From Perca fluviatilis (taxonomy: Eukaryota > Chordata > Actinopteri > Perciformes > Percidae): a stretch of DNA of 64,000 bases. The stretch spans positions 1,178,001 through 1,242,000 of the forward strand of contig NC_053133.1 in NCBI RefSeq assembly GCF_010015445.1, given 5' to 3'. Shown one piece after another: positions 32,065-44,035 of the stretch. Both the position numbers and the translations under genes were made by a program. The stretch's first letter is position 1, and every line of letters starts with the position of its first letter. Below the pieces are notes generated by a model. It did no database searches. It was not told the origin of the DNA and was given only the letters and a program-made list of their open reading frames with translations.

Positions 32065-32640
32065 TCAATACGTGGTGTGTGTCAGGCTCTGAAAACTTAC
32101 TTTGAGTACGGAGAGAGACTGAAGAAGACACAGATGGTCAGAGACAGGAACCTCCATGACAGATAAGATGTCAGCATCAATGCCCTTTGTAAAAATAAGG
32201 TCCAGTGTACTTCCCCGGTTGTGAGTGGCACTCTTCACATGTTGAGTAAAAATCAAGACCTTTTACAAAGTCCCTAAATTCCACTGCTCTAGTGTCTGAA
32301 CAGTCAACATGCAGGTTAAAATCGCCAAGCTAAAATGACTTTGTCAAATTTTACAAGAGCAATTGAGAAAAGAGTTAAAAAAACTCAAATAAAAGCCTCG
32401 ATTGTGCTTTGGGGGTCTGTTGGTAGTTATTGCAAGAATGGGTTTGTGAGTTTTATTTCCAATGTTGTTCCATTTAGTTTGGGAGAAAACAGTTTGTCCT
32501 GAAGAGAGTGTGGCAGTTTGGAGAAGTGAGACAAATGAATGATTAATCAAAGTCAACAAGTGTCCTCTGATGACACAGTGCAGTGTTATAATCATTTTCA
32601 ATGATCCACAGCTAATGAATGACACTCCTGCACTTGTCTT
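32065..32640 (-). pseudogene. CR1/L2-like LINE endonuclease fragment
   Basis: Minus-strand fragment of an apurinic-type endonuclease, the nicking domain of LINE ORF2. The C-terminal block FTQHVKSATHNRGSTLDLIF and VSDHLCLL (the conserved SDH with catalytic His) are readable. A related block in another LINE copy at 40020-40250 supports the call. Upstream decayed sequence continues to about 32640. It is the 5'-most recognised part of the LINE carrying the provirus. Confidence 0.78.
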
Positions 32641-33059
32641 CAAAAGTGACTGGCAGCTCAGTCTCTTGCCAGCAGTTAGAAAGCAGCCCAGGATATTTCT
32701 TTCTTTCTCCTACATGTCAAACTGTCTTTTTTTCTTCCTGACTGCTTCCCTTCTCTTTCTCATTTTGTCCCACTTTCCCTCTTCCCTGATTTCATAATGT
32801 GGGGAGGAGACGATTGAGTGCTTGAGTTTTTGAGGCTATTTTTTACTTTCCCGAGGGCCCGCACAAAAAAATTTCCCTCCCCCCCCCCGTACACTATTGT
32901 TTTTTTTTTTTTTTTTTTTTTTTTTTTCTTTTTTTCTTTTTTTTTTTTTTTCTTCCCCTTCCCCCCCCCCCCCCCACCCTGCAGCCTAAACCGTACATGG
33001 TGGGGGTTGCAATTTTCAGAACTGGTCCAAATCCCTGCAAGGACCTCAGAGGCGAAAGA
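32641..33059. repeat. Low-complexity poly-T and poly-C tract region
   Basis: A T-run with occasional C at 32899-32952 is followed by a C-run at about 32964-32980. The flanks carry no recognised gene. The length-unstable runs may be assembly-sensitive. Confidence 0.85.
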
Positions 33060-34440
33060 TTTACCCATTTCAACCACTAGGTGGCGCTATAGCAGACAAA
33101 AACGCGTTTGGCCCTATAACTCCCACACCGTACACCCGACATTCAAAAACCATACATCTTCGCGTTCACTGGATCCAACTGAATCACGTGATATAGGCCA
33201 CACCCATTTCCGCCTAGACTTTTATGCGTGAAAAATCGCGATTTATCAAAAAACGACTTTTTCGAACTCCTCCTAGACCGTGCAACCGATCTGCACGAAA
33301 CTTGGCAACTAGCATCCCCAGACGGACCTGACAAAAAGTTATAAAAGGAATTTTTGTACAATAAAAATTGCGCTTATAACGCACAAACTAATTTGTGTAG
33401 CTAACTATGAAAACACCAACTTTGCCATATCTCAGCCAAACTAAATGCTATCAACCCCAAACCTTAGATTCTTTTTTGCCATGAACCTCTGGAGGTACCC
33501 CATGCGTTTTACGAAAATTGGTCACTAGGGGGCGCTACAACTACAAAAAGTTTATATCTCATGAACGGCTCATCCGATTTATACAAAATTTGAAGGGTAC
33601 CATCAGGGGCCAATCCTGAGGCCAACCCTAAAGTGGGGTACTGAGGCGTCGAAGTGGGCGTGGCCTATGGGACCCAATGAGACCCAATTCTAGATATACC
33701 ACTTACACTAATGTGAACAACTTTAAATTTACAGCGTAGATGGATAATGGGCCATGGACCACACCTACCAAAAATTACACATGTGGACCACTAGGTGGCG
33801 CTGTAATGGTTTTTGGTCTTTAACTCCCACATTACACATCGCACATTAGAAATTTTTACATCCACGTGTTCCTTGAATCAAGCTGAATTACGTGATATAG
33901 GCCAACCCCATTTTAGCGCAAAAGTTTTTTCGCAATATCGCGCAAAGTGCAAAAACAACTTTTTCGAACTCGTCCTAGGCCGTGCGACCGATCTGCACGA
34001 AACCTGGTAGTTAACATCTCCAGATGGACCTGACAAAAAGTTATTGAAGGAATCTTGCTACGTTAAAGTATGCGCATTTGACGACAAAACAAATTGTCCT
34101 AGCTAGCTACCACACACATATCATATCATATCTCAGACAAATTAAATGTTATCACCAAATGACTTGAGATCCTTGTTCAACATTCCAATACGATGCTCTA
34201 TACCAAATTTGGCGAAGATCGGCCTTTAGGGGGCGCTATAAGCAACGTTTATTTGTTTTCCCGCCAATTTTCTCTATACATTTCAATGGGAAATTTCCAA
34301 TTGCAATATCTCTGCCACAGTAAAAGCAATCAATACAATATTTGTGTTGCTCGTTCGGCATGGCGTTCTGAGGCGCTGTACCAAATATGGCGAAGATCGG
34401 CCATTAGGGGGCGCTATAATCAATATAAAAGTGTTTTGCC
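33060..34440. repeat. Tandem repeat, ~705-bp unit, about two copies
   Basis: ACCACTAGGTGGCGCTATAG at about 33077 recurs as ACCACTAGGTGGCGCTGTAA near 33787, and GACCTGACAAAAAGTTAT recurs at about 33325 and 34028; both give a period near 705 bp. Within each unit the short motif AGGGGGCGCTATA occurs more than once. Units differ by many substitutions, so the array is old. I see no coding sequence. The repeat class is unknown to me, although the same kind of sequence is common in fish. Confidence 0.8.
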
Positions 34441-35325
34441 CTGTTAATCAATGTTAATGGAATATTGGCAATGGGAATGTATCAAAGACCTTGCAGGTCA
34501 CACTTCTCAATATTTACTGATGTTTACCTCCTACCGTCATGTTTTGGTTTTTGCTTTCGCGTGCTCCCCTGGTGTTATATACAATAATCAAACTTCTTAA
34601 CCCACCTGACAAAGTTTCTACAACCTTCACAGTGGACAAATATTACCACTTTTTCAATCCAAAATCAACACCATTCATATGAGCTGATACCGTGCAATTA
34701 AACATTGCAGTTGGTGCTAAGTGGAGAGTCTGTCAAAGTGTGATTGGTTATGTCGGTGGCATTGATTCTTAATTTCCCACGAAGTTGATCGCGGTCACGT
34801 GTCAGTTAAACTTCTCATCTACAATCCTATCTGTATTTGTGAGAAGTGGCGCTGTCCTGAGTTGAAAGCCTACTTTACGGCTTTATTATCGAGTTAATAG
34901 GCGCGTGTGAACGTGTCGGTCGCTGTCCATTTCCTAAGGTTTTGAAATGCAAACAACTTTTGACTACTTTTTTTTTTTTTTAACCACGTGCGCCTGTGAG
35001 CACCCTCGGAGGAAAACATCAATTGGCGCCTATGACACCATTTACGACAACCTGACCACCTCCCCTGCTCTTTCAACCACCACACCTGCCGGTACCTCCA
35101 CTCTCTAAGTCACTCTCTCATTTCTCTCTGCTGTCCCCTGTGGTCAGGGGTTAAGTAGTTTGTTTATAGTAGAGAATTGTTAAAAGTAGTCTGTATATGC
35201 GTGGAGATGAACTGTTAACCACTACAACTGCAACGTACGACTATCGGATCATTACTGCTTCCGGTCCCACATTGGCGCAGCTTCGGGTCATCGGGGGCAA
35301 CTGGCGCTGACTCCCGGGCATGGCG
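34441..35325. other. Unassigned stretch
   Basis: No gene is supported. A short T-run lies at about 34967-34981. Confidence 0.45.
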
Positions 35326-35425
35326 TACGACTGGCATCGGAGGCGAATGGCATCGAGGCGAATGGCGCTCGAGGCGAATGGCATCGGAGGCGAATGGCAT
35401 CGGGCGGAATGGCATCGGAGGCTTG
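35326..35425. repeat. Minisatellite, ~17-bp GAGGCGAATGGCATCG unit
   Basis: The unit GAGGCGAATGGCATCG recurs about six times with small indels (ATCGGAGGCG, ATCGAGGCG, GCTCGAGGCG). The local GC content is high. Confidence 0.88.
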
Positions 35426-35745
35426 GGCCCCGTCATAACTGCTTGCAGTTCTAGTTTTCTATTGAATTTCTAATGTGTAAGTTGTCACTTATAGTGATAA
35501 ACCCACAGAGAATTATGACTGCAGTTCCCTACAGCTCTATGTAGCAAAGTTAGCAACTAGCTGGTGAATATAATAGCAGCTACAGTAAGGAGCCAGATAT
35601 TTCATTCAGAAGTTGGTGGAGAGCAAAACAGAGCTAAAGGGAGAGTTATTATTGGAGAGACATTTCAGATATCCATAAACCTGACTCTAAATGGTAAATG
35701 TTTAGCATTTATATAGCACCTTTCTACCTTACCAGACAAAGCATT
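35426..35745. repeat. Dispersed repeat fragment
   Basis: The part at about 35580-35640 matches in reverse complement the repeat that flanks the Tc1 at 3383 (strings such as GAGCCAGATATTT). Its limits are not defined. Confidence 0.4.
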
Positions 35746-36812
35746 TTACATTCATCCATTAGTCTCGCATTGCCAGACCTTCCTCCTGAAAAAAATGGAT
35801 GTTGTCTACCACAGTGCCATACGTTGTGTGACCAGAGCCCCTTCTAACACCCACCACTGCAACCTCTATGCATTAGTCGGCTGGCCCTCGTTACAGACTC
35901 AACGCTTAACCCACTGATACCAACTCATTTACAAGTCCTTGCTAGGCAAAGCCCCGCTGTACCTAAGCTCACTGGTCACAGAAACTTTACCCACCCGCAG
36001 TCTTCGCTCGAGCAGTTATATCACCTTGGTCACCCCTAAAGCCCACACCTCCTTTGGCCGCCACTCCTTCCAGTTCACAGCTGAAAATGACTGGAATGAA
36101 TTACAAAAAACCCTGAAACTCAAAATCCTAATCCCACTAACTGCCTTTAAAGCACGTATGTCTGTGCTCCTATCCGATCACTGTACGTGCTAACTGCTCT
36201 CCATCATTCATGCACCGTTTTGTTTTGCACACCCTGTTTTTGCACACCCTAATTCCATTATCTCTGTCATGCCCCACTGCATTTTTGCTCAGATGCACAT
36301 CCGCACCTGCCCTTTTGCACCACTCAGCTACTCTTCTGTATATTGACTGATATATTCTACTCTTCTGTATATTGTATAATTCTTTCATACTTGCACTAAC
36401 TGTATATTGGCTCTTCACTACATTTTAGCTTCTTACAGACTGTCTATCTATGCATATTGCGTTATAACGCTAGTTCTAAATCACTAACTGGCCCAAAATT
36501 TGCAATATCTGTGTTTTGACAGTGATAGCAGTGATACAGACAGTCTATTAATGTATACTGTGTTATCACCATATCACTTTCGCATATCCTTCTGCTTACT
36601 TAGACCACACGTTTGTGCCAGCTTTGTAATGTCTACTTAATGTGCACTTTATGTAGCCTTTATGTAGCCTATTGTATTCTGTACTGCTGTATTGTATTGA
36701 ATGTGAAACTGTATGTTGTCTCGCACGCTTATGCTTTTCTTTTGCCGTTGCAAATGAGAACCTGTTCTCAACGGCCTACCTAGTTAAATAAAGGTTAAAT
36801 AAAAAATAAAAG
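35746..36812 (+). mobile_element. 5'-truncated LINE (CR1/L2-like) with 3' UTR
   Basis: Coding remains run to 36193, then about 600 bp of untranslated sequence ends in AACGGCCTACCTAGTTAAAT and a short TTAAATAAA repeat, the kind of 3' end seen in CR1/L2 elements. The tail marks the end at about 36812. Confidence 0.8.
35790..36193 (+). pseudogene. LINE ORF2 C-terminal fragment
   Basis: The frame reads VVYHSAIRCVTRAPSNTHHC, then SLQTQRLTH, a stop, YQLIYKSLLGKAPLYLSSLV, and ends FTAENDWNELQKTL...LSDHCTC plus a stop. The RT catalytic core is missing. One internal stop (near 35915) is visible. The stretch from Met at 35939 to the end is open. Confidence 0.82.
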
Positions 36813-37955
36813 AAATTGTGAAAAGGATTGTTGTGGAGTTTAGGGTGGTGAGTGTGTGTGTAGAACGACTAACTTTCATGCATGAGAGCACAGTTATTGT
36901 CCTGATACAGGCTTGCAATTACCGTTAAGACTTTTATTAACCATAACCACAGTTTTTCCTGACCTTATACTTGCTGTGCAGAGATATTGTATAAAGTCAG
37001 AATATAAAATTTTTGGCATTGGACATAATCTGTGTCTGTTGAGAGTTGATTTTGGGATGAGGGAATCACATAGGCACTGTGTCATTCATGAAACAAAATG
37101 TTTACTCGTTTCTTTCCGGAAATTTTATTGCACCTACTATCTCCGCCTTCACTTTCTTCCGCTCTATATAATCCTCACCTCATTGCTCAGACTGTGATGT
37201 ACAGGGCTTCATTAGAGACTCTCCTCTCTCCCAAATGTCTCTACAAAGAGACATCAGGAGTAAAGAACCTATTTGTATCCATGCTAATGAGGCTGAGTGA
37301 GTCCATCCCTCCTAGTGAGCATGCAAGCACACACTCATGCACACACACAGCACATGAACAAGCCTTCTCCACAGTGAGTCTACAGACCATGGGAATATAA
37401 TATTCTCTTTTTTCTCCATATCAGGCCTGGTGGAGGCTCTCCTCGGTACTATTTACTTTAGTTAAGTCTTTTCAAATTGAGAGAGTTATCTGCTGGTGAT
37501 GGAGCTATAATTAGAGAATCTCAGCAGTCACTCCATAGAGAGGCCTGCAGTGTTTCATCATGGCAACACGAACCGAGACTGGCAAAGTGCATCAGTGCAA
37601 AGAAAAAAGAGGGGGAAAAAACGAGGAAGGGAAAGTGTTACTTTTGGGAGTTTGCTCTAAAATAACAATATATTCCTTGTAGTTTAATATATAGTTTAAA
37701 GAGTTGTGTAAAGTTAGTATAAATTCACAGTCTTGTGGAAACTAGGCAAAGCTAGAGCACCATTAGCAGAGCGGTCTCAAACCATCGTAGGTGCCAGATC
37801 TTCTCCTTGAGATCATTTCATTAGTCCTCCCACATTTCTAATTGTTGTGGCCACAAAATGTGTTTCCCCTCCCCCCCAGTCATTCATTTATAGAAATCAG
37901 TTAATTTTCTGGCAGGGCTGCAAAGATGCATTAACTCCTAGAACACCCCAAAGTT
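36813..37955. other. Unassigned stretch
   Basis: No gene or element is supported. Short frames are present, but none looks like a known protein. Confidence 0.45.
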
Positions 37956-38200
37956 AAAGGTTTTGGGATGTATAATTATTGGGCTGTCAAAAGATTAAAA
38001 TATTTAATCACAACTAATGACATGCTTTTTCACAGTTAACTCGCGATTAATCACACATTTTTATCTGTTCTAAATGTACTTAAAAGGGATTTATTTCAAG
38101 CTTTTAATGCCCTTAACATGGAAGCAGACACTTATGCTTGGACTTGCTGCTAGCTCAATTAGCACGGTTTGTTAATGTTAGAATAGCTGATGTCGTTTTT
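37956..38200. repeat. Possible hAT-derived repeat
   Basis: The stretch with GGGCTGTCAAAAGATTAAAA and TAACTCGCGATTAATCACAC has the AATCGCGATTAAT signature also seen at 44390-44460 next to a hAT transposase fragment. No termini or target duplication are resolved. Confidence 0.4.
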
Positions 38201-38229
38201 AAGCTGTTATACTCTTCTGGATTTTACAG

Positions 38230-39365
38230 TGATGCCAGCTTTGCCCTGTGAGGACAGTGTTTTGCTCCAGAAAGCAAATAAAACGATTGTTGACCTGGAA
38301 GAGGATATCTGACGGCTTTCCGAAGAATTACAGAAGGAGGACTCTCTTCTGTCCAGGTACATTGATGTGGCCTTACGGCAGTCCAAAAGAATTGCTGATC
38401 TCAGCACCGGCATCTGTGGGATCCCTCTATCTGACTGATGGTTCGGTGTTGAGCAGGAGTGGGCTGAGGTGGTGGTCCGGGGCTTTAAGAGACACTCGGA
38501 CAGGGCTGCCTCGCCACCTTGCCTCAGTCTCTCCAATAATTATGTAGTCCTATCGGATGATACTCAGGTTCACCCCGTTGATGCTTCTGTGGTCCTGATT
38601 CGTCCCTTCTGGATCCCTCTGCGAAGACGGCATCTATGGCACTGCAGTTTCTTTTCCACTGGCGGCTAGCAGTGTTCGGGTGGTTCCCCAGTCCACTAAG
38701 GAACCAAATATACGGTCACCTTTCCAGGGAGCGTCATCTTCTGCCCGTCGGAAGATAGATGCTGAAAGAAGCCGTGAGCAGACGCTCCGGAGTTTCCCCC
38801 TGCTCTGGCCCGCCGATGACGTCAACAGACAGTGTGGAAACGGCTCCTGCGCTCTCCGATCATATTAACCCGCAGTCGTCATCTCGCCGTCCCCTCGTCT
38901 CCCCGACCACCCTAATCCTTGGGGATTCCATAATCCAAAACATCAGTTTCTTCGACGCAGTTCCCCAATGCCTTCCCGGTCATACTGGCCAAGCTTCCTG
39001 GGCTGCTACGGTCACTCCCATCCACTGTCACCCGAGTGATTCTTCTTGGGGAGAGTTGTGTTACTACTCATTAGCAATCTGAGCTGACCAAAAAGGATTT
39101 TAACAACCTTTTTAACTCATTGAGTAGCTGTGGCAAGTCTGCTTTTATCTGTGGTCCGATCCCGTTTCAGCAGGATCCTCAGTCTCCACACTTGGCTGCA
39201 GTCTGCCTGCAGATGTCGCAATATTGGTTTTATTGACAATTTTACTGTTTTGGAATTGTTCCCTTCTTTACAAACCTGACGGGGTCCACCCAAACAAGCA
39301 GTGTAGCCAAATGCTAGCGGGCAATTTACAGCACACTGTACAGTCCTCTTCACGTGACTGACTGT
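38230..39365 (+). pseudogene. LINE ORF1 with SGNH/esterase-like domain
   Basis: ORF1 of CR1-clade elements often carries an esterase domain thought to aid RNA or membrane interactions. Here an N-terminal region (ANKTIVDLEEDI, possible coiled coil) leads to a low-complexity middle. Then comes TLILGDSIIQNISFFDAVPQ, with the GDS motif, a VILLG-like strand, a SAFICGPIPFQ segment, and near the end LLYKPDGVHPNKQCSQML, holding the Asp-x-x-His motif of SGNH hydrolases. The pieces lie in several frames with stops, so no protein is made. The start is uncertain. Confidence 0.72.
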
Positions 39366-39639
39366 GTACATCACCAGCCCTCTTCCCGCCTCCGCCTATG
39401 GTGTTACCTCAGTGTACTGTACCCCCCGCTAGCTCCCCCAAGTGGCCACGTCTGTCATTACCACTCTCACCGGACTCCGTACCCAGAAAGACTATTATTA
39501 CTGACAGAGCCTACCATCCAAACATATTAAAAGGCGGTGTGTGCAATCGATACCTTCGCCAGCTGCCTTGTGCTTCTGCTTGCTTTGCTACTATTCCACC
39601 CTCACCAGTCAACATGACTGATCAATGCACAGTCTATTG

Positions 39640-40254
39640 GAAACAAGTCATTTATCCTTAATGACCTATTTTGTAATAAAGGCATGGATGTTTTGTTTTT
39701 GACTGAAACATAGCACCAGAATATGGATTATTCTCACCTGATAGAGCTTTGTCCTGCTGATTGCTCTTTTATCAGTACACCCAGGCAAATGGGCCGTGGT
39801 GGTGGACTTGCCATTGTTTTTAGAAACAAGTTTACATGCCAGCTGGTAAGCATCCAGCCTTACTTGTCTTTAAAACGGCAAGTGTGCTGAGAGGGGTGTG
39901 CTGAGTGGGGTGGTTAAATCCTATTTATTGCATTTTAATTTACAGACAACCAGGCCCAATAGGTTCATTTTTATCAGATTTTGCAGACCTATTATCATCT
40001 TTTATAAAGATGGACAAGGTTCTAATGGTTGGGGACTTTAATCTCCATATGGATGACTCTACAAGTACTTCTGCCACTGATTTCCTTACTGAGTCATTTG
40101 ATTTTAAGCAACACGTATCTGGCCCCACACATGCCAGTGGGCACACTTTGAACCTTGTTTTTACACATGGTATAGATATTGGATTTGTTAGCCCTAAGGA
40201 TTTATATATCAGTGACCACAAATGCATTTTATTTGACATTTGCTTTAAATTGGA
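39640..40254 (+). pseudogene. LINE ORF2 endonuclease domain
   Basis: The apurinic-type endonuclease of the same LINE. Decayed frames read NDLFCNKGMDVLFLTET (with the catalytic Glu), then a stop-containing stretch, and the open block KVLMVGDFNLHMDD (GDFN active-site motif), KQHVSGPTHASGHTLNLVF and SDHKCILFDI (SDH motif). The last part is open from 39905 but ends in the SINE sequence, whose first bases add spurious codons. It is not functional. Confidence 0.82.
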
Positions 40255-40405
40255 GCGGGCGCACATGTGTAGGGGTTTATTCCTCGATGCAGAAGGTCCA
40301 GGGTTCTGGTCCGACCTGTGATGGTTTCCTGCGTGTCTTCCCCCTCTCTCTCCCCTTTCATGTCTGAGCTGTCCTATCATTAAAGGCGGAAATGCCCATA
40401 AAAAA
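40255..40405 (+). mobile_element. tRNA-derived SINE, 5'-truncated
   Basis: The segment starts within the tRNA-like head (GCGCACATGTGTAGGGG), carries a B-box-like CAGGGTTCTGGTCC, then CTCTCTCTCCCCTTTCATGTC and an A-rich end. It matches the three minus-strand copies at 41755, 44092 and 60379. Confidence 0.75.
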
Positions 40406-40539
40406 TCTTAAGCCACAAGGCTAGAAGTACACAGATTGCACTTTAGAGACCTCATTGGTACTCTTAATGTCATGGTAAAGGCTGAGAGGTCCTCTTACTT
40501 TTCTAATCTAATCCCATCCAGCAAGAAAAATCCTAGTCT

Positions 40540-40985
40540 TGTTTGACACTATAAACCATATTTTTTCTCCCAGTACTCCTAAGCCTCCAATTTTCTCCAA
40601 CAGTGATTGCAATACTTTTAAAAAATTATTTTGTTGATAAGGTTGAAAATGTCAGGGGAAACTTTTCACCCACGTCCAGTACACTCACTAGTGTCTCTTC
40701 AAATCCATCTATTTTGAGCTCCTTTTTTCTAGTGTCCTTAAATGATGTTGAAGCATTACTAAAGCAAACAAGACCATCATCAAGCCCACTTGACATCCTA
40801 CCAACCTCTCTCTTTTTTTAAAAGCCTTTAAATTAATCGGCCCATGTACTATCAACATTATAAACCACTCTCTTGTATCAGGGTGTGTCACCAGTTATTT
40901 TAAGCAGGCCATTGTTCATCCTTTGTTAAAGAAACCAAACCTGGACCCTTCCTTGCCAGAGAACTACAGGCCTATTAACTATTAA
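40540..40985 (+). pseudogene. LINE ORF2 linker and RT N-terminus
   Basis: After the SINE the LINE resumes: FVDKVENVRGNFSPTSS, LNDVEALLKQTRPSSSPLD, ILPTSLF, then HPLLKKPNLDPSLPENYRPI, the entry into the RT domain. A shift is present near 40820. The sequence then departs from LINE. Confidence 0.75.
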
Positions 40986-41754
40986 AAGTAACTTAAATGA
41001 AAATGCACCAATGCTTTAACAACCAAATATTGAATACACCAATTTGTAGTTGACAAACTAACCATCATCAACAAACTGTACTTAAACCTAATAAATATTA
41101 ACATAAACATATTAATATACATGGTTGATAATTTACGAATGAGGATTGTACACTGTGATGCTCACTCTATGAGCCTATAGGAAAAATGAACTTCCTAAAC
41201 ATCACTTCTTGTTATTCTGTCCATTAACTGTTACCTCACCTCTTAAGTGGCAGCTACTTACAATCACCACTAGGGGGTAGAAAGGAAATACAAAAGAAAC
41301 CAATTCACTGGTTCCATTACAGAGAGGGTGGGAAAAACAGTTATCAACATAACAGTAACAGGTAACAGTGCAAACTAGCAACTAGCTTACTTACCGAGGC
41401 AACCTGGCTTCCGCCGGAGAGCCTTGTTAATTAGTGGTAAAGTTATCCGTCCCGGCCTCATTAGCAGGTAACCTCTGTATGAGCAGTCGTGCAATAAACC
41501 ATGTAATAATAAAGTAGAGCAAGCTGTTCATTATTGTGAATTGAACCCCCTTCAGGCAGATTCAAGACCCTCCCTGCGTCGCATGTCCAAAAAAATTGTG
41601 GGGTTATAAGGAATTTGCAAGAACTCGATTTTACAGCAATAATAATATAACGGTTGTTTCAACACCATTCAAATGGTGGTATATCTGTGAACCTGGCATA
41701 CACTACATGTTCAAGTGGACCTATTATATAGCATATTTTTTTATTTATTTTTTT
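40986..41754. other. Unassigned stretch
   Basis: No gene or recognisable element is present. Confidence 0.45.
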
Positions 41755-41920
41755 ATACATTTTTGGGCATTTCTGCCTTTATTGGATAGGAAAGCTGAGA
41801 TATGAAAGGGGAGAGAGAGAGGGGAACACCTGCAGGAAAACAGGTCGGACTGGACCTTCTGCGTCGAGGAGTAAACCTCTGCATATGTGCGCCCTCTCTA
41901 CCAACTGAGCCAACCGGCCA
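41755..41920 (-). mobile_element. tRNA-derived SINE
   Basis: Read on the minus strand: TGGCCGGTTGGCTCAGTTGG (A-box region), GAGGTTTACTCCTCGACGCA, a diverged B box, GAGAGAGG-type pyrimidine tract, GGCAGAAATGCCC and an A-rich tail. It is a copy of the family at 44092 and 60379. Confidence 0.8.
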
Positions 41921-42390
41921 CATATATAGCATTTTTTTAGCGCATTGTTTGCGAATCTCTGGTTAGTTAGGTTTAGGAAAAGATGGGCGGGGATACAAAA
42001 TGTATATGTTAGTGGCACACGGTAAAGAACAGGACACGAATCCCGTTCTCCTTGCTAAAAAGTCCTGTGTTGTTTGACTCTTCCACCACCCCAACCTGCA
42101 CGCAGATTTTAGGTATTATACTACTCGCTACCATTGTCGCTCTTGATACTAACCGTGCAGGTCCACCTGGCCGTGCGACATTTCTGTCGTGCCGCGCTCC
42201 AATTTATTCCTAAGAGTGATGTCAAGCGACTTTAACACCCCAGCAAAGCATCCCGGGAAGGTGGTGCTGCATTTGAAAAAGCTGGCCGATGCCCATCCTT
42301 ATGCAAATTAATCCACTGAACGCGATGCGACTATCCAATAGAAGTAGAGTACAGGGGAGACTGGGGGAAGTCTCTCGCGGGTCCTTTGTT
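41921..42390. other. Unassigned, probable left flank of Harbinger element
   Basis: No coding sequence is supported. The left terminus of the decayed PIF/Harbinger element (whose MADF exon starts near 42395) should lie here, but I could not define an inverted repeat. Confidence 0.35.
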
Positions 42391-42394
42391 CTAG

Positions 42395-43850
42395 ACGTCC
42401 TACTACGAAAATGCTCAGGGATCTTTAGTTCCGAGGAGAAATTAATTGTGGTGGTTGCAGCATTTCCAAATCTATATGACCCATCTTTGTTGTCCTATTA
42501 GGACGTAATTCTGCCTGGAGGAGGGTGGCAGAGGTCGTTGGAGTGTTTTATGAGTTTGTGTTAAAATAAAATGTCAATTCAACAGATGAGTTGTAATGGT
42601 AGCAGACAGCACATGTGCATCTGCAGACACATGTTGTCATAGGCTAGTAGTACTTATGATAGCAGGTAGGTTGGTAGGTAGAGAGATTCTAAGGGACTAA
42701 ATACATAAATAACTCACGACAGATCTGACCATTGAAATGTGCATATCAATATGCAGCTTAAAGCAAGATGAAAATAATAGCTTAAAGCGCCCATATTATG
42801 CTCATTTTCAGGTTCATAATTGTATTTTAAGGTTGTACCAGAATAGGTTTACATGGTTTAATTTTCAAAAAACACCATATTTTTGTTGCACTGCACAGCT
42901 CTCTCTCACTGCTGTAGATCCACTTTTCACCTGGTCTCTGTTTTAGCTACAGAGTGAGACCTCTTGTCATCTTCTTCTTCTGTACTATCTTTGATTGCAC
43001 TCGCACATGCTCAGTAGCTCAGATGTAGATCATGTCAGCTAGCTCCATAGACAGTAAAAGAAAGGCTGTTTCTCCGACTTCAGTCAGTTACAAGGCAGGA
43101 TTAGCTGGGAGACTTCTAAACGAGGGTGCACATGTAAGTAGTTCTTTTGTAGATTAGGGTGAACTTGTGTGTGTTGTAGCAGTGCTTTGCTATTGAGAAC
43201 GAGGTAGCGTTAGCCACTAGCATGCTAACGGTTGTGGTTAGCCAGCTCGTTTCGTGCAGATTTTGAACAGCTCACCCGGAGACTGAAGGCAGGACGCATT
43301 CAGAAACCGTATCTCACTCAGAACAGCATGGATGGATTTTTTTACATAATATGGGCACTTTAAAACCAATAATAAGCAGTAGTTGCACAGGCATTTTTAT
43401 AGCCTACATGTAATTTTCTCATATATATTTTTTATTATTATTAGAGGATGTGTGTCGCTCCAGGTGGAAGAGCTTGATGGACCAGTATACCAGGGAAAAG
43501 AGGAAGGAGAGGGAGAGGAACAGGAGTGGGGCTGGTGGGAGACCTGGAGGGGCAGGCCCTTCCACCTCTGATTTCAGGCCCCAGATGAGGAAGAAGAGAG
43601 GGATGCCATATCGGTATTTGAGCGTGAGCTATTAAGTACGCTCCAGGAGGCAGGCAATATGGAGCCGACACCACCTCCTCCTCCTCCTCTCCTCGTTCCT
43701 CCTCCTCATCCTCAAGTAGCTCTGTCCACAGCAGATGAGAGATTGTTTTTGCCCGCAATGCGGCGGATGACCCTGGCCAAGAGGGCCGAGGTGAAATTTA
43801 GAATATATAGTTTAGTGTATGAGGCGGATTTTGAGGGAAGGGAGTCATTT
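42395..43850 (+). pseudogene. PIF/Harbinger MADF-BESS-like accessory protein
   Basis: PIF/Harbinger transposons encode a second, DNA-binding protein beside the transposase. Exon 1 (about 42395-42535) reads FSSEEKLIVVVAAFPNLYD and PSLLSY, a stop, then after a one-base shift WRRVAEVVGV: a MADF domain. After an intron containing a MITE, exon 2 (from about 43445, acceptor TATTATTATTAG) continues DVCRSRWKSLMDQYTREKRK, a Gly/Pro-rich linker, and LFLPAMRRMTLAKRAEVKF, similar to a BESS motif. Exon 2 also needs a frame change at about 43580. It is therefore inactive. It converges on the transposase at 46025-49143. Confidence 0.72.
42786..43359. mobile_element. TTAA-flanked MITE
   Basis: Termini AGCGCCCATATTATG and CATAATATGGGCACT are flanked by TTAA (42782-42785 and 43360-43363); length 574 bp. 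There is no coding sequence. It sits in the intron of the MADF gene of the Harbinger relic, so it inserted later. Confidence 0.85.
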
Positions 43851-44035
43851 TCTTTAAAATGTTATTTATGTTCATGTTTGTGTTGTACGTTTTACATTTA
43901 ATATCTCATGTGTGAGATGATTTAAGTTTATTTTGTTCAATAAGTTGAGATGTTTCAATGGTGTGCATGACTATCCTTCCCATCAATGTTCATTATTCTG
44001 TAGGGTTTATGCGTGCTGTGCACATTTGCTAACCT

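Larger units (their letters stand above)
38230..40985 (+). mobile_element. CR1-like LINE with ORF1 and part of ORF2
   Basis: Runs in order through ORF1 (esterase type), ORF2 endonuclease, an inserted SINE (40255-40405) and the start of RT, where it stops at about 40985 (LDPSLPENYRPIN). The rest of RT is missing, an unusual 3' truncation or deletion. Frames are decayed throughout. It belongs to the same broad family as the LINE that hosts the provirus. Confidence 0.8.

Noticed and set aside
32818..33231. Phe/Pro-rich plus-strand frame
   Set aside because: It is produced by the poly-T and poly-C runs.
35215..35436. Minus-strand Arg/Pro-rich repeat peptide
   Set aside because: It is translation of the 17-bp minisatellite.
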